DNA of 64,000 nucleotides from JALOLV01 sp046295175 (GCA_046295175.1 JBKBNY010000001.1:682001-746000), one strand, 5' to 3'. Shown: positions 16,324-24,988, numbered from the stretch's first letter. Notes: generated from the letters alone by a model not told the origin. Numbers and translations are program-made.

Positions 16324-17025
16324 TTACAATCTTACTCCAAAAGAAACCATATTTCCGTTTACACCATTGCCATCTCTAAACATCGGAGTCATTTCGTAGC
16401 GGGCAAAGATTGCGAAACCACTTCTACCCATTTCAGCTGCTAATCCGTAGTGAAATTTATTCAAGTTATACGCTCCGTGGTTGCGTTTTGTACCGTTTTC
16501 GCTGTCTTTGGTTTTTGTGTAGCTATCCAATCTCACACCACCGTATGCTCCAACTCCCAAACGCCAATTGCTTTCTTTGAATCCAATCTGAAGCATCAAA
16601 GGCACATTAAAATTGAAAGTCGTCAATTTAGATTTATCCAAAGTTCTGCCCGCATCCACAAAATCGGTTGTACCATCTTGCAATCTCGCCACTCTGATAT
16701 TATCATTGAACATCAAATTATTCCATCCCAATTCCCAGCCAGTTGCCATTGCCAAATCTACCTGACCACCAGTGATAAGTCTGTGATTTTTACGCCATTG
16801 CAATGCCACAAATCTCGACTGAAGGTTATTTAATTCTGGAAGATTCTGCGTATTGGTATAATTATTCAAACCGAGGTATAATCCGAAATCTTTGCGATTG
16901 AAAATACTCGATTTTTTGGTGTGGATTATTCTTTCGTCGTTTTCTTCGACATCCTGAGCTTTTGCTCCGAAGTTTAATCCTGCTACTAATGCAATTGAGG
17001 CGATAGTGATTATGAGCTTTTTCAT
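16324..17025 (-). CDS. Outer-membrane beta-barrel protein (PorT-like fold)
   Basis: A 233-residue secreted protein. Residues 1-23 are a signal peptide (IITIASIALVAGLNFGAKAQ). Alternating hydrophobic strands follow, for example FGLYLGLNNYTN, FNFNVPLMLQIGF, WRLGVGAYGGVRLD and GFAIFARYEMTPMF. The chain ends MVSFGVRL, with alternating hydrophobics as in outer-membrane barrels. This matches the small barrel proteins of the PorT/outer-membrane beta-barrel type. Partner and cargo are unknown. It is divergent from the oxidoreductase gene across a 352-base gap. Confidence 0.75.
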   Translation of the reverse strand: MKKLIITIASIALVAGLNFGAKAQDVEENDERIIHTKKSSIFNRKDFGLYLGLNNYTNTQNLPELNNLQSRFVALQWRKNHRLITGGQVDLAMATGWELGWNNLMFNDNIRVARLQDGTTDFVDAGRTLDKSKLTTFNFNVPLMLQIGFKESNWRLGVGAYGGVRLDSYTKTKDSENGTKRNHGAYNLNKFHYGLAAEMGRSGFAIFARYEMTPMFRDGNGVNGNMVSFGVRL

Positions 17026-17301
17026 TTCCGTAAAAAATTAAATGTTTTTTGAATGATTTTCCTATGATTCGACTCAAACAGACATAAAATCATCTATTCA
17101 AATCTTATGTTTAGAATCTCAAAAAACTGCCGGCGGAATTTTGAAATTAGCTTTTCTTGCTTTACATAAACAAGATGCAAAAAGAGTTGCGAGAGGTTGC
17201 ATAAATTTTAAAATATTTTATAAATAACTGATAATCAATGAAATAAAAATAGAAAATAATAAATAAAGTTATGCAAGCATACTAAATAGATGCTTTTTAT
17301 A

Positions 17302-17309
17302 TATCTTTG
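17302..17309 (+). promoter_or_regulatory. -7 element for the oxidoreductase gene
   Basis: TATCTTTG fits TAnnTTTG exactly, 69 bases before the ATG at 17378. No clear TTG -33 box is seen. The predicted leader would include the hairpin at 17322-17342. Confidence 0.5.
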
Positions 17310-17321
17310 AAATGAATTGTA

Positions 17322-17342
17322 CAACGACTTTACAAGTCGTTG
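17322..17342 (+). repeat. Perfect hairpin in the oxidoreductase leader
   Basis: CAACGACTT (17322-17330), loop TAC, AAGTCGTTG (17334-17342). It lies between the -7 element and the start codon, so it should be transcribed as part of the 5' leader. Confidence 0.75.
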
Positions 17343-17377
17343 CCCGAATACTTCAAAACCGTAAAATCTTATTATAC

Positions 17378-18376
17378 ATGAAGAATACCCAAGTTAAACT
17401 CATCCAAAGACCTATTGGCGAGCCAACCGATGCTTGTTGGCAAATTGAAGAAAACGAATTACCAACCATAGCCGAAAACCAAGTTTTAGTAAAAGTGCAT
17501 TACCTCTCGATAGACCCCGCCATGCGAGGCTGGATGAACGAGGGCAAATCGTACATTCCACCCGTTAAAATCGGGGCAGTTATGCGGGCTTTAGGGGCAG
17601 GTCAGGTTGTAGAATCGAACCACGAAGGCTTTGCGGCTGGCGATTACGTGACAGGTGCATTTGGTGTACAAGAGTACGCTGCTATTGATGGCAAAGAACT
17701 CGTTAAAGTCGATGCTAATATGTTGCCGCTTCCGGCTTATCTCGGTACATTGGGGATGTCGGGGCTAACGGCATATTTTGGGATTTTGGACACTGGACAA
17801 CCCAAAGAAGGCGAAACAGTGGTGGTTTCGGGAGCAGCAGGGGCAGTTGGTAGTGTTGTTGGGCAAATCGCCAAGATAAAAGGCTGTAGAGTTGTGGGAA
17901 TCGCGGGTGGTGATGATAAATGCAAATATGTTGTCGAAGAATTAGGCTTCGATGCTTGCGTAGATTATAAAAAAGGAAACCTAAGAGCCGATTTGAAAGA
18001 GGCTTGTCCAAACGGTGTCGATGTTTATTTTGATAACGTTGGTGGTGAAATTCTGGATACAGTCCTGACGCTTATCAATCTCAGAGCCAGAATCGTCATC
18101 TGTGGAGCAATCTCGCAATACAACAATAAAGAGGCCGTACAAGGTCCTAAAAACTATCTTTCGCTTTTGGTCAATCGTGCCAGAATGGAAGGAATCGTAG
18201 TTTTTGATAACGCTCCAAACTACGGCAAGGCAGTGAAAGAAATGGCTGGCTGGATTATGCAAGGCAAGCTCAACTCAAATTATTACGTAGCCGAGGGCGG
18301 TGTGAGGGCATTTAACGAAACCCTCCTAAAACTCTTTAAAGGCGAAAACACTGGTAAATTAGTTTTAAAAGTGTAG
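17378..18376 (+). CDS. NADP-dependent oxidoreductase, MDR superfamily (PTGR/CurA-like)
   Basis: A 332-residue medium-chain reductase of the leukotriene B4 dehydrogenase/prostaglandin reductase group, which reduces alpha,beta-unsaturated carbonyls with NADPH. The substrate half contains YLSIDPAMRGWMNE, the family hallmark. The cofactor half has VVVSGAAGAVGSVVGQIAK (nucleotide-binding loop) and CRVVGIAGGDDKC. No structural zinc-binding Cys cluster is present, as expected for this subgroup. The ATG at 17378 (MKNTQVKLIQRP) fits family N-termini. The stop codon abuts a palindrome. Confidence 0.93.
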   Translation: MKNTQVKLIQRPIGEPTDACWQIEENELPTIAENQVLVKVHYLSIDPAMRGWMNEGKSYIPPVKIGAVMRALGAGQVVESNHEGFAAGDYVTGAFGVQEYAAIDGKELVKVDANMLPLPAYLGTLGMSGLTAYFGILDTGQPKEGETVVVSGAAGAVGSVVGQIAKIKGCRVVGIAGGDDKCKYVVEELGFDACVDYKKGNLRADLKEACPNGVDVYFDNVGGEILDTVLTLINLRARIVICGAISQYNNKEAVQGPKNYLSLLVNRARMEGIVVFDNAPNYGKAVKEMAGWIMQGKLNSNYYVAEGGVRAFNETLLKLFKGENTGKLVLKV

Positions 18377-18429
18377 AACGAGTTGAAAACTCGTTCATTA
18401 AAAATTATGACTACGGGTTGAAAACCCGT
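18376..18429. repeat. Two palindromes after the oxidoreductase gene
   Basis: The first has arms GAACGAGTT (18376-18384) and AACTCGTTC (18388-18396) and shares its first base with the TAG stop. The second has arms ACGGGTT (18413-18419) and AACCCGT (18423-18429). Both share the centre GTTGAAAAC. A similar unit abuts the stop at 54629. Confidence 0.75.
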
Positions 18430-18642
18430 GCCACAAATCAATTATTTCGAGATGCTCGGCTGTGATAGTCGAGCATTTTTTATAGTTTTGCACAAAAATC
18501 ATTCGCCATGCCGTTTTTTGGTATTGTAATTGAATTCTTCTCTTCTCGATGTTGTTGCTGAAATATGCAACAATCACAGTACTGCTTTGTCTCTAAAAGC
18601 AAATGATATTGTCTAAAACATCAATCGTCTATCAAAATACTT

Positions 18643-20124
18643 ATGTCTTTAAAAATCTATAATACACTTACACGTCAAAAAGAAGAATTTATTCCACTCA
18701 ATCCACAACACGTTGGTCTTTATGTATGTGGCCCTACGGTTTACAATTATGTACATTTGGGCAATGTCCGTACGTTTATGACATTCGATGTACTTTACCG
18801 TTATCTGATGCACACAGGCTACAAAGTTCGTTATGTGCGTAATATCACCGATGTAGGACATTTGGTTGGCGATGGCGACGAAGGCGAAGATAAAATCGGA
18901 CGTATGGCAAAACTCGAAAAGCTCGAACCGATGGAGATTGTACAACGCTACACCAATGATTTTCATAAAGTTCTTGAGCAATTCAATTTTCTACCACCGA
19001 GTATCGAGCCAACTGCCACTGGGCATTTGGTCGAGCAAATAGAGGCAGTCAAAACACTGATTGACAAAGATTTAGCTTACGAATCAAACGGTTCGGTATA
19101 TTTCGATATTAATAAATACAACGAAACGGGTGGTAATTACGGAAAACTTTCGGGCAGAATCTTGGAGGATTTATTGAACGAAACCCGTGAACTGGATGGA
19201 CAGGCCGAAAAACGAAATCCGCTCGATTTTGCGATTTGGAAAAAAGCAGCCCCCGAACACATCATGCAATGGAACAGTCCGTGGGGAATGGGTTTTCCGG
19301 GTTGGCATTTAGAATGTAGCTGTATGAGTAATAAATATTTGGGTAATCAATTCGATATTCACGGCGGCGGAATGGACTTGAAGTTTCCGCACCACGAATG
19401 CGAAATTGCCCAAGGCACGGGGCTAAACGGAGTCGAGCCAGTGCGTTATTGGATGCACAGCAATATGCTCACCGTCAATGGTCAGAAAATGTCTAAATCG
19501 CTGGGTAATAGCTTTTTACCAGCCGAGTTATTCAGCGGAAGCCACCCAATCTTAGAGCAAGCATACAGCCCAATGACGGTTCGTTTCTTTATGCTTCAAT
19601 CGCAGTATCGTAGCACGCTCGATTTCTCGAACGAAGCCCTAAAAGCAGCCCAAAAAGGTTATAAACGCCTCATAAATGGCCTAAGAATCGCTAAATCGCT
19701 TGAGTTTACAGCAACCGAAACACCAATCGACGAAAAGAAAAAAGCTGATATTGAGAAATCTATCCAAGATTTTTACAATGCCATGAACGATGACCTCAAT
19801 ACTGCCGTTGCGGTGGCATCGTTGTTTAATCTATTGAAATACGTCAATATGATTTATATGAATCAGCTTCAACCTGCGGCAATCACTGAGGCAACATTCA
19901 ACGAGCTAAAAACAAAATTTGTGGTTTTTATCGAAGAAATCCTCGGACTGAAAGAAGAGCCTACCCAACAAGATTCGGTTTTAGTTGGTATGCTCAATCT
20001 TTATCGCGAATACAAAACCAATCAGCAATACGATAAAGTTGACGAAATCAGAGGCTATTTCAAAGCTCAAGGATTGGTCATCAAAGACATGAAACACCGC
20101 ATTGATTGGGCTTACGAAGAGTAA
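18643..20124 (+). CDS. cysS: Cysteinyl-tRNA synthetase
   Basis: A 493-residue class I synthetase that charges tRNA-Cys. The HIGH-type motif is HLGN (residues 38-41), following the zinc-ligand motif YVCGPTVYN. The KMSKS loop is residues 282-286. Further zinc ligands are in the GWHLECSCMS and HHECEIAQ segments, giving the Cys/His site that selects cysteine. Length and end (IDWAYEE) are normal. A terminator follows about 60 bases after the stop, so it is probably monocistronic. Confidence 0.98.
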   Translation: MSLKIYNTLTRQKEEFIPLNPQHVGLYVCGPTVYNYVHLGNVRTFMTFDVLYRYLMHTGYKVRYVRNITDVGHLVGDGDEGEDKIGRMAKLEKLEPMEIVQRYTNDFHKVLEQFNFLPPSIEPTATGHLVEQIEAVKTLIDKDLAYESNGSVYFDINKYNETGGNYGKLSGRILEDLLNETRELDGQAEKRNPLDFAIWKKAAPEHIMQWNSPWGMGFPGWHLECSCMSNKYLGNQFDIHGGGMDLKFPHHECEIAQGTGLNGVEPVRYWMHSNMLTVNGQKMSKSLGNSFLPAELFSGSHPILEQAYSPMTVRFFMLQSQYRSTLDFSNEALKAAQKGYKRLINGLRIAKSLEFTATETPIDEKKKADIEKSIQDFYNAMNDDLNTAVAVASLFNLLKYVNMIYMNQLQPAAITEATFNELKTKFVVFIEEILGLKEEPTQQDSVLVGMLNLYREYKTNQQYDKVDEIRGYFKAQGLVIKDMKHRIDWAYEE

Positions 20125-20186
20125 AATTTTGGATAAATGCCTGTGTCATGTTTTGCATGGCACAGATTCCTGAGACCGAATATTTG

Positions 20187-20224
20187 AATGGTGATATAGC
20201 AAAACTGTATCACCATTATTTTTT
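20187..20224 (+). terminator. Terminator after cysS
   Basis: A 13-bp stem, AATGGTGATATAG with CTGTATCACCATT (one G-U pair) and loop CAAAA, is followed by a T-rich run. A second weaker stem, CTGTGTCATG/CATGGCACAG, lies just upstream near 20140-20165. Confidence 0.8.
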
Positions 20225-20307
20225 AGGATTATCCAAACTAAAAACCATAGAAATTGGTTAAGAATTAGATATACCAAGCCCAAATAATCAGATAATTATC
20301 CTTTTGC

Positions 20308-23300
20308 ATGATTCCAAACGATTCAATTCTCACAAAATATAAAAATATTGAAGACCTCGACCCTAAGAAATTTATCATCATCAAAGGGGCAAAAGTAAAT
20401 AATCTCAAAAATGTTGATGTGGCCATTCCTCGCAACAAATTAGTGGTTATCACTGGGCTATCGGGTTCGGGTAAATCTTCTTTGGCGTTCGATACACTCT
20501 TTGCCGAAGGGCAGCGGATGTACGTAGAGAGTTTGAGTAGTTATGCCCGCCAATTTATGGGCAGAATGGAAAAACCCGATGTCGAGTATATCAAGGGGGT
20601 ATCGCCAGCCATTGCAATCGAACAAAAGGTTTCGACCAAAAATCCACGCTCGACTGTCGGTACAACAACCGAAATCTACGATTATTTAAAATTACTTTTT
20701 GCGAGAATCGGCAAAACTTACTCGCCAGTCAGCGGAAATGAAGTGAGAAAAGACACCGTTACGGATGTGGTGAACTGGATAATGACCCATCAAGAAGGCC
20801 AAAGGGTGATGGTACTGACTCCGCTTATTCCGAAAGAAGGGCGTTCAATTAGCAAAGAATTAGAACTTTTACTACAAAAAGGATATACTCGTATCGTCAT
20901 TGATGGCGAAGTACAGCAAATCGAAGAGGTTTTAGAAAATAAAACCAAACTCGATGCTCAAAAACAGAAATTTGAAATATTGATTGACCGTGCCGTTGTT
21001 AAATACGATGACGAGGATACCATTTTCAGATTCAGTGATTCGGTTCAAACCGCTTTTTTTGAAGGCGAAGGTGAGTGTATCATACACCTCACCCCCAACC
21101 CCTCTCCCACCGGAGAGGGGAGACGTTTATTCTCCGACCGATTTGAATTAGACGGAATCACTTTTGAAGAACCAACTGTCAATCTTTTTGCATTTAATAA
21201 CCCTTACGGAGCGTGCAAACGTTGCGAAGGCTTCGGCAAAGTACTTGGTCTCGACCCTGATTTGGTCATTCCAGATAAAAATTTATCGGTTTTTGAAGGA
21301 GCAATTGCCCCGTGGCGAAGTGAAAAAATGAGCGAATGGGCGGCTCCACTGATTCGCAATGGAATCCGTTTCGACTTCCCGATTCACAGAGCCTACAAAG
21401 ATTTATCCGAAAAAGAAAAACAATTATTATGGACTGGTAATCAATACTTTACGGGCTTAGACGATTTCTTCAAAGAACTCGAAGCACAGGTTCATAAAGT
21501 GCAATATCGCGTGATGCTCTCTCGCTATCGTGGACGCACAGTCTGTCCTGATTGCCGTGGTTCTCGCCTCAGAAAAGACGCAAGTTATGTCAAAATCAGC
21601 GGAGCTTCGATAACTGATTTGGTACTAATGCCAATTGCCGAAGTAGCCCAATTTTTTAGAGATTTACAATTAGACGAATACCAACAAGGTATCTCAAAGC
21701 GGATACTTATCGAAATCCAGAACCGATTAGATTACATGGAGCGTGTTGGCTTGGGTTATCTGACGCTCAATCGCCTCACTTCTACCCTATCGGGTGGCGA
21801 GTACCAGCGTATCAAATTAGCTACTTCGCTCGGCTCGGCGTTGGTAGGTTCAATGTATATTCTCGACGAACCGAGTATAGGTTTACACCCAAGAGATACC
21901 AAAAGGTTGGTAAGTGTGCTTGAGTCGCTACGAGATATTGGGAATACGGTCATCGTTGTCGAACACGAAGAAGAAGTAATGCGTGCAGCCGACCAAATCA
22001 TTGATATTGGCCCCGATGCCGGAAACCTGGGCGGTGAATTGGTCTTTCAGGGGAGTTGGGAGGATATTCAGAACATTAACCCCACCGTAGCGACGGTCGC
22101 CCCAGCCCTCCCCAACAATGGGGAGGGAGTGGAGAGGACGACAACTATTTACGGTCAACCTTACTACCATTCAAATCCTGAGGATTGGACAAATCTCAAA
22201 AACTTCGCTAAAGCAAATAGAAAAAATCCAACCGAAGCAGAGGATACATTATGGCAACACATTCGCAAAGAACAGTTGGGTTATAAATTTAGAAGACAAC
22301 ATACAATAGAAACATTTATTGCTGATTTTGTGTGTTTGGAGAAGAACTTAGTAATCGCAGTAGATGGAAGTATCCATGAAAAGTTCGAAGAGTATGATAA
22401 AATGAGAACTCAATTTTTGAATTCGATTGGTTTTGAAGTTATTCGATTTTCTAATGATGAAGTTTTAAACAATTTAGATTCTGTTTTAGAAAAAATTAAG
22501 AATACTTTATCTCAAATAAGACCACTCTTGGCTTCAACTCTAAAAGAAGCCCTCCCCATTGTTGGGGAGGGTTTGGGAGGGGTCAGCCACACCATCGCCT
22601 TCTTAACAGGTCAAGATGAAGTACCAATTCCGAAACGCCGCCGCAAAGCATCCGATTTTATTGAACTAAAAGGGGCAAGAGAAAACAACCTCAAAGATGT
22701 AGATGTCAAATTTCCGCTTGGTACGCTTACTGTTGTGACGGGTGTGAGTGGCTCGGGTAAATCAACTTTGGTTCGAAAGATTTTTTATCCAGCTTTGGCT
22801 CGATTGAAGGGAGAATACAACGAAGAAGCTGGCAAATATAACGACTTGACTGGTGCATTAGACCGTATTACGCAAATCGAAATGATTGACCAAAATCCGA
22901 TTGGAAAATCATCTCGTTCAAATCCGGTAACCTACATTAAAGCTTATGATTACATCCGCCAGTTGATGTCGGAGCAGCAGCTATCCAAAGCCCGCGATTA
23001 CAAACCTGCGTTTTTCTCATTCAATGTCGATGGTGGCCGTTGTGAGGCCTGCCAAGGCGAAGGCGAACAAACGATTGAGATGCAATTTATGGCCGATGTA
23101 CGCCTCAAATGCGAAAGTTGCGGTGGCAAGCGTTTCAAACAAGAAATCCTTGAGGTAAAATACCAAGAAAAAGATATTTCGGATATTCTGGCGATGACCG
23201 TCGATGAAGCCATTGCATTTTTTAAACCAAATGACCCTAAATTAGTCGAGAGACTACTGCCACTACAAGAAGTAGGTCTGGGTTATATTCGTTTGGGGCA

Positions 23301-23658
23301 GTCATCGAGTACACTTTCGGGCGGAGAAGCACAAAGGGTAAAACTGGCATTTTTCTTGGGTAAAGGCAATGCCGACAAAGGTAAAACGTTGTTTGTTTTT
23401 GACGAACCAACAACTGGTTTGCACTTCAACGACATCAAGAAATTATTGAAGGCTCTAAATGCCTTGGTCGAGCAAGGAGATTCGGTTATCATCATCGAAC
23501 ACAATATGGAGGTGATTAAATCAGCCGACTGGATTATTGATTTAGGCCCAGAAGGTGGCGATAAAGGTGGTTATGTTACGTTTGAAGGCACACCCGAAGA
23601 CATGGTAAAATTAGAAAATAACTACACCGCTGAGTTTTTGAAAGAAAAGATAAAATAA
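20308..23658 (+). CDS. uvrA: UvrA excinuclease subunit with an embedded DUF559 domain
   Basis: UvrA finds bulky DNA damage and loads UvrB. It is 1116 residues long instead of the usual 940 or so. The first Walker A is GLSGSGKSS (50-58) and the first zinc module has ACKRCEGFG and VCPDCRGSR. The first ABC signature is TLSGGEYQRI and the second Walker A VTGVSGSGKST. The second zinc module has GRCEACQGEGEQ and LKCESCGGKRF and the last signature is TLSGGEAQRVKL. The core therefore looks intact. Two in-frame additions stand out: LTPNPSPTGEG (residues 261-271), encoded by a palindrome, and about residues 589-760, a DUF559 nuclease domain between two inverted hairpins. The large insert lies in the linker between the halves, before HTIAFLTGQDEVPIPKRRR. 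Confidence 0.96.
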   Translation: MIPNDSILTKYKNIEDLDPKKFIIIKGAKVNNLKNVDVAIPRNKLVVITGLSGSGKSSLAFDTLFAEGQRMYVESLSSYARQFMGRMEKPDVEYIKGVSPAIAIEQKVSTKNPRSTVGTTTEIYDYLKLLFARIGKTYSPVSGNEVRKDTVTDVVNWIMTHQEGQRVMVLTPLIPKEGRSISKELELLLQKGYTRIVIDGEVQQIEEVLENKTKLDAQKQKFEILIDRAVVKYDDEDTIFRFSDSVQTAFFEGEGECIIHLTPNPSPTGEGRRLFSDRFELDGITFEEPTVNLFAFNNPYGACKRCEGFGKVLGLDPDLVIPDKNLSVFEGAIAPWRSEKMSEWAAPLIRNGIRFDFPIHRAYKDLSEKEKQLLWTGNQYFTGLDDFFKELEAQVHKVQYRVMLSRYRGRTVCPDCRGSRLRKDASYVKISGASITDLVLMPIAEVAQFFRDLQLDEYQQGISKRILIEIQNRLDYMERVGLGYLTLNRLTSTLSGGEYQRIKLATSLGSALVGSMYILDEPSIGLHPRDTKRLVSVLESLRDIGNTVIVVEHEEEVMRAADQIIDIGPDAGNLGGELVFQGSWEDIQNINPTVATVAPALPNNGEGVERTTTIYGQPYYHSNPEDWTNLKNFAKANRKNPTEAEDTLWQHIRKEQLGYKFRRQHTIETFIADFVCLEKNLVIAVDGSIHEKFEEYDKMRTQFLNSIGFEVIRFSNDEVLNNLDSVLEKIKNTLSQIRPLLASTLKEALPIVGEGLGGVSHTIAFLTGQDEVPIPKRRRKASDFIELKGARENNLKDVDVKFPLGTLTVVTGVSGSGKSTLVRKIFYPALARLKGEYNEEAGKYNDLTGALDRITQIEMIDQNPIGKSSRSNPVTYIKAYDYIRQLMSEQQLSKARDYKPAFFSFNVDGGRCEACQGEGEQTIEMQFMADVRLKCESCGGKRFKQEILEVKYQEKDISDILAMTVDEAIAFFKPNDPKLVERLLPLQEVGLGYIRLGQSSSTLSGGEAQRVKLAFFLGKGNADKGKTLFVFDEPTTGLHFNDIKKLLKALNALVEQGDSVIIIEHNMEVIKSADWIIDLGPEGGDKGGYVTFEGTPEDMVKLENNYTAEFLKEKIK
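21088..21122. repeat. In-frame palindrome in uvrA, first copy
   Basis: Arms CCCCTCTCC (21099-21107) and GGAGAGGGG (21112-21120) with loop CACC, preceded by CTCACCCCCAA. It encodes LTPNPSPTGEG, residues 261-271, in a stretch just before SDRFELDGITFEEPTV, where other UvrA proteins have a short variable turn. Confidence 0.88.
22106..22127. repeat. Left hairpin bounding the DUF559 insert
   Basis: CCCTCCCC (22106-22113), loop AACAAT, GGGGAGGG (22120-22127). The 22 bases are the exact reverse complement of 22550-22571, including the loop (AACAAT against ATTGTT). Confidence 0.92.
22550..22571. repeat. Right hairpin bounding the DUF559 insert
   Basis: CCCTCCCC (22550-22557), loop ATTGTT, GGGGAGGG (22564-22571), followed by TTTGGGAGGGGTC. 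It is the exact inverted copy of the left hairpin and encodes LPIVGEGLGG-type residues of the UvrA product. Confidence 0.92.
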
Positions 23659-23685
23659 GTAGATTTGTTGTAAAACTATTAGTTT

Positions 23686-24261
23686 ATGACTACCGGAATA
23701 GCCGAAAAACTCTATACTGTCGAAGAGTATTTTGATTTTGAGAAAAAATCAGAAACTCGTCATGAATTTTATTATGGAGAATTAATACCTATGCCCGGAG
23801 AATCTACCACCGCCAACGAGATTGCATCAAACATCTTAGTTTTTTTTAAATTATTCCTGAAGGGCAAGCCCTTTAAAGTTTACGAACACGATATTAAATT
23901 AATGGTAAAAGACCAAAAAGTCTATCGTTATCCAGACTTATTTGTCATTCATCAAAAAGGAAATCATAAAACATACACAACCGACCCTATTTTGATAGTC
24001 GAGGTAATTTCTGACAGCACCGAAAACACCGACCGAGAACGTAAAAGGGTACAATATTTTTCGATTCCGACACTCCAATACTATTTATTGGTTCATCAAG
24101 ACGAATCTATCGTAGAGTTCTACACTCGCGAAAACAGCCATTGGATTTACGACTATCGCAGTGATTTGAACGACACAATTGCATTGCCATTCTTCGAGAC
24201 AAGTATCTCTTTATCAACTATTTACGACGGAATTACTTTAGAAAAAGAAAACCAAGATTAA
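23686..24261 (+). CDS. Uma2-family (DUF820) putative endonuclease
   Basis: A 191-residue PD-(D/E)xK-fold protein. The order of elements fits Uma2: YTVEEYFDFEKKSETRHEFY, GELIPMPG, RYPDLFVIH (metal-binding Asp), ILIVEVISDSTENTD (Glu) and RERKRVQYF then LQYYLLV. The usual Lys after the Asp-rich turn is present as KR. It starts 27 bases after uvrA, so it may be co-transcribed. Uma2 proteins are numerous in some genomes and their biological role is not settled. Confidence 0.88.
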   Translation: MTTGIAEKLYTVEEYFDFEKKSETRHEFYYGELIPMPGESTTANEIASNILVFFKLFLKGKPFKVYEHDIKLMVKDQKVYRYPDLFVIHQKGNHKTYTTDPILIVEVISDSTENTDRERKRVQYFSIPTLQYYLLVHQDESIVEFYTRENSHWIYDYRSDLNDTIALPFFETSISLSTIYDGITLEKENQD

Positions 24262-24340
24262 TCTCAACCGCTCAAACCCAAAACCTTTTAACTTTTGGCG
24301 AGTTTTAGTGATATACGTATCGCTATTTACAACCGATTTT

Positions 24341-24988
24341 ATGACACTTAGCCAGTCCGAAACCGTAAAAAATAAATCACCTCGCCCCTACTTGTATCTA
24401 CTGACAGCCATGTACACGGCTGGATTAATTGGTCTTAATATACCCCAAATCGCTTGGTTATTTAAGTTATTGACCCCTTTTAACCTCATCGCTTCGCTCG
24501 GAATTTTACTATATTTTCACGAAGATTGGAACACCCACTTCAAAATTTTTGCCGTAATCGCTTTTCTGACGGGTTATTTCATTGAGGTAGTTGGCGTCAA
24601 TACAGGTTTAATTTTTGGACATTATCAATACGATACCACGCTCGGATTCGAGATTCTGAATGTACCACCCGTAATCGGTGTAAATTGGCTCATGTTGGTC
24701 TATTGCGTCGGGATAATCATGCAGAAACAACTGCCTTATTTGCGGGTCGGAGTCGGTGCAATTCTGCTAACACTCTTCGATTATGTCGTCGAGCCAATCG
24801 CCATCCGCCAAGAAATGTGGTCTTGGTTTGGGCAAATGCCCCCAATCCAAAATTACATCGGTTGGTTTGTTGTTTCAGCGTTTTTATTGTTCTTATTCGA
24901 CAAACTCAGCTTCAAAAAAGAAAACCCGATTGCTCGATGGTTATTCATTCTAAACATCTTATTCTTCTTTATTCAACATTTTATCTAA
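24341..24988 (+). CDS. Carotenoid biosynthesis protein, CruF/DUF422 type
   Basis: A 215-residue membrane protein with about seven helices. The signatures GYFIEVVGVNTGLIFGHYQY and PVIGVNWLMLVYCVG, and the late DYVVEPIAIRQEMW motif, match the CruF family of carotenoid 1',2'-hydratases, which hydrate the psi end of monocyclic carotenoids. Acidic residues (FIEVVG, DYVVEP) within helices are likely functional. The ATG at 24341 is preferred to a GTG at 24308. No other carotenoid gene is in the window, so the product is probably a pigment whose other genes lie elsewhere. Confidence 0.85.
   Translation: MTLSQSETVKNKSPRPYLYLLTAMYTAGLIGLNIPQIAWLFKLLTPFNLIASLGILLYFHEDWNTHFKIFAVIAFLTGYFIEVVGVNTGLIFGHYQYDTTLGFEILNVPPVIGVNWLMLVYCVGIIMQKQLPYLRVGVGAILLTLFDYVVEPIAIRQEMWSWFGQMPPIQNYIGWFVVSAFLLFLFDKLSFKKENPIARWLFILNILFFFIQHFI

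Larger units (their letters stand above)
17026..17377. other. AT-rich divergent region with promoter and leader hairpin
   Basis: Between the barrel gene (minus) and the oxidoreductase gene (plus). It contains TGATAATCAAT (17229-17239), a -7 element at 17302-17309 and a perfect hairpin at 17322-17342. A frame starting at 17312 merely extends the oxidoreductase through the hairpin and is not favoured. Confidence 0.55.
22072..22587 (+). mobile_element. Palindrome-flanked DUF559 nuclease insert inside uvrA
   Basis: About 516 bases (172 codons) absent from ordinary UvrA, read in the same frame with no stop. The DUF559 part spans roughly residues 619-735. It has NPTEAEDTLWQHIRKEQLG, the KFRRQHTIETFIADFVCLE core and an IRFSNDEVLNNLDSVLEKI end, all typical of the Vsr-like PD-(D/E)xK family. 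Asp673 and Asp686 are retained, but residue 684 is Ala where the family usually has Glu (IEVDG becomes IAVDG). The ends are the inverted 22-bp hairpins at 22106 and 22550. No intein splice residues are present. Exact borders are approximate. Confidence 0.8.

Noticed and set aside
22072..22587. The uvrA insert as an intein
   Set aside because: There is no Cys/Ser at the left junction, no His-Asn/Cys at the right junction and no Hint-domain motifs. The recognisable domain is DUF559 alone.
20308..23658. uvrA as a pseudogene or two genes
   Set aside because: The frame is unbroken for 1116 codons and both Walker, signature and zinc motif sets are intact.
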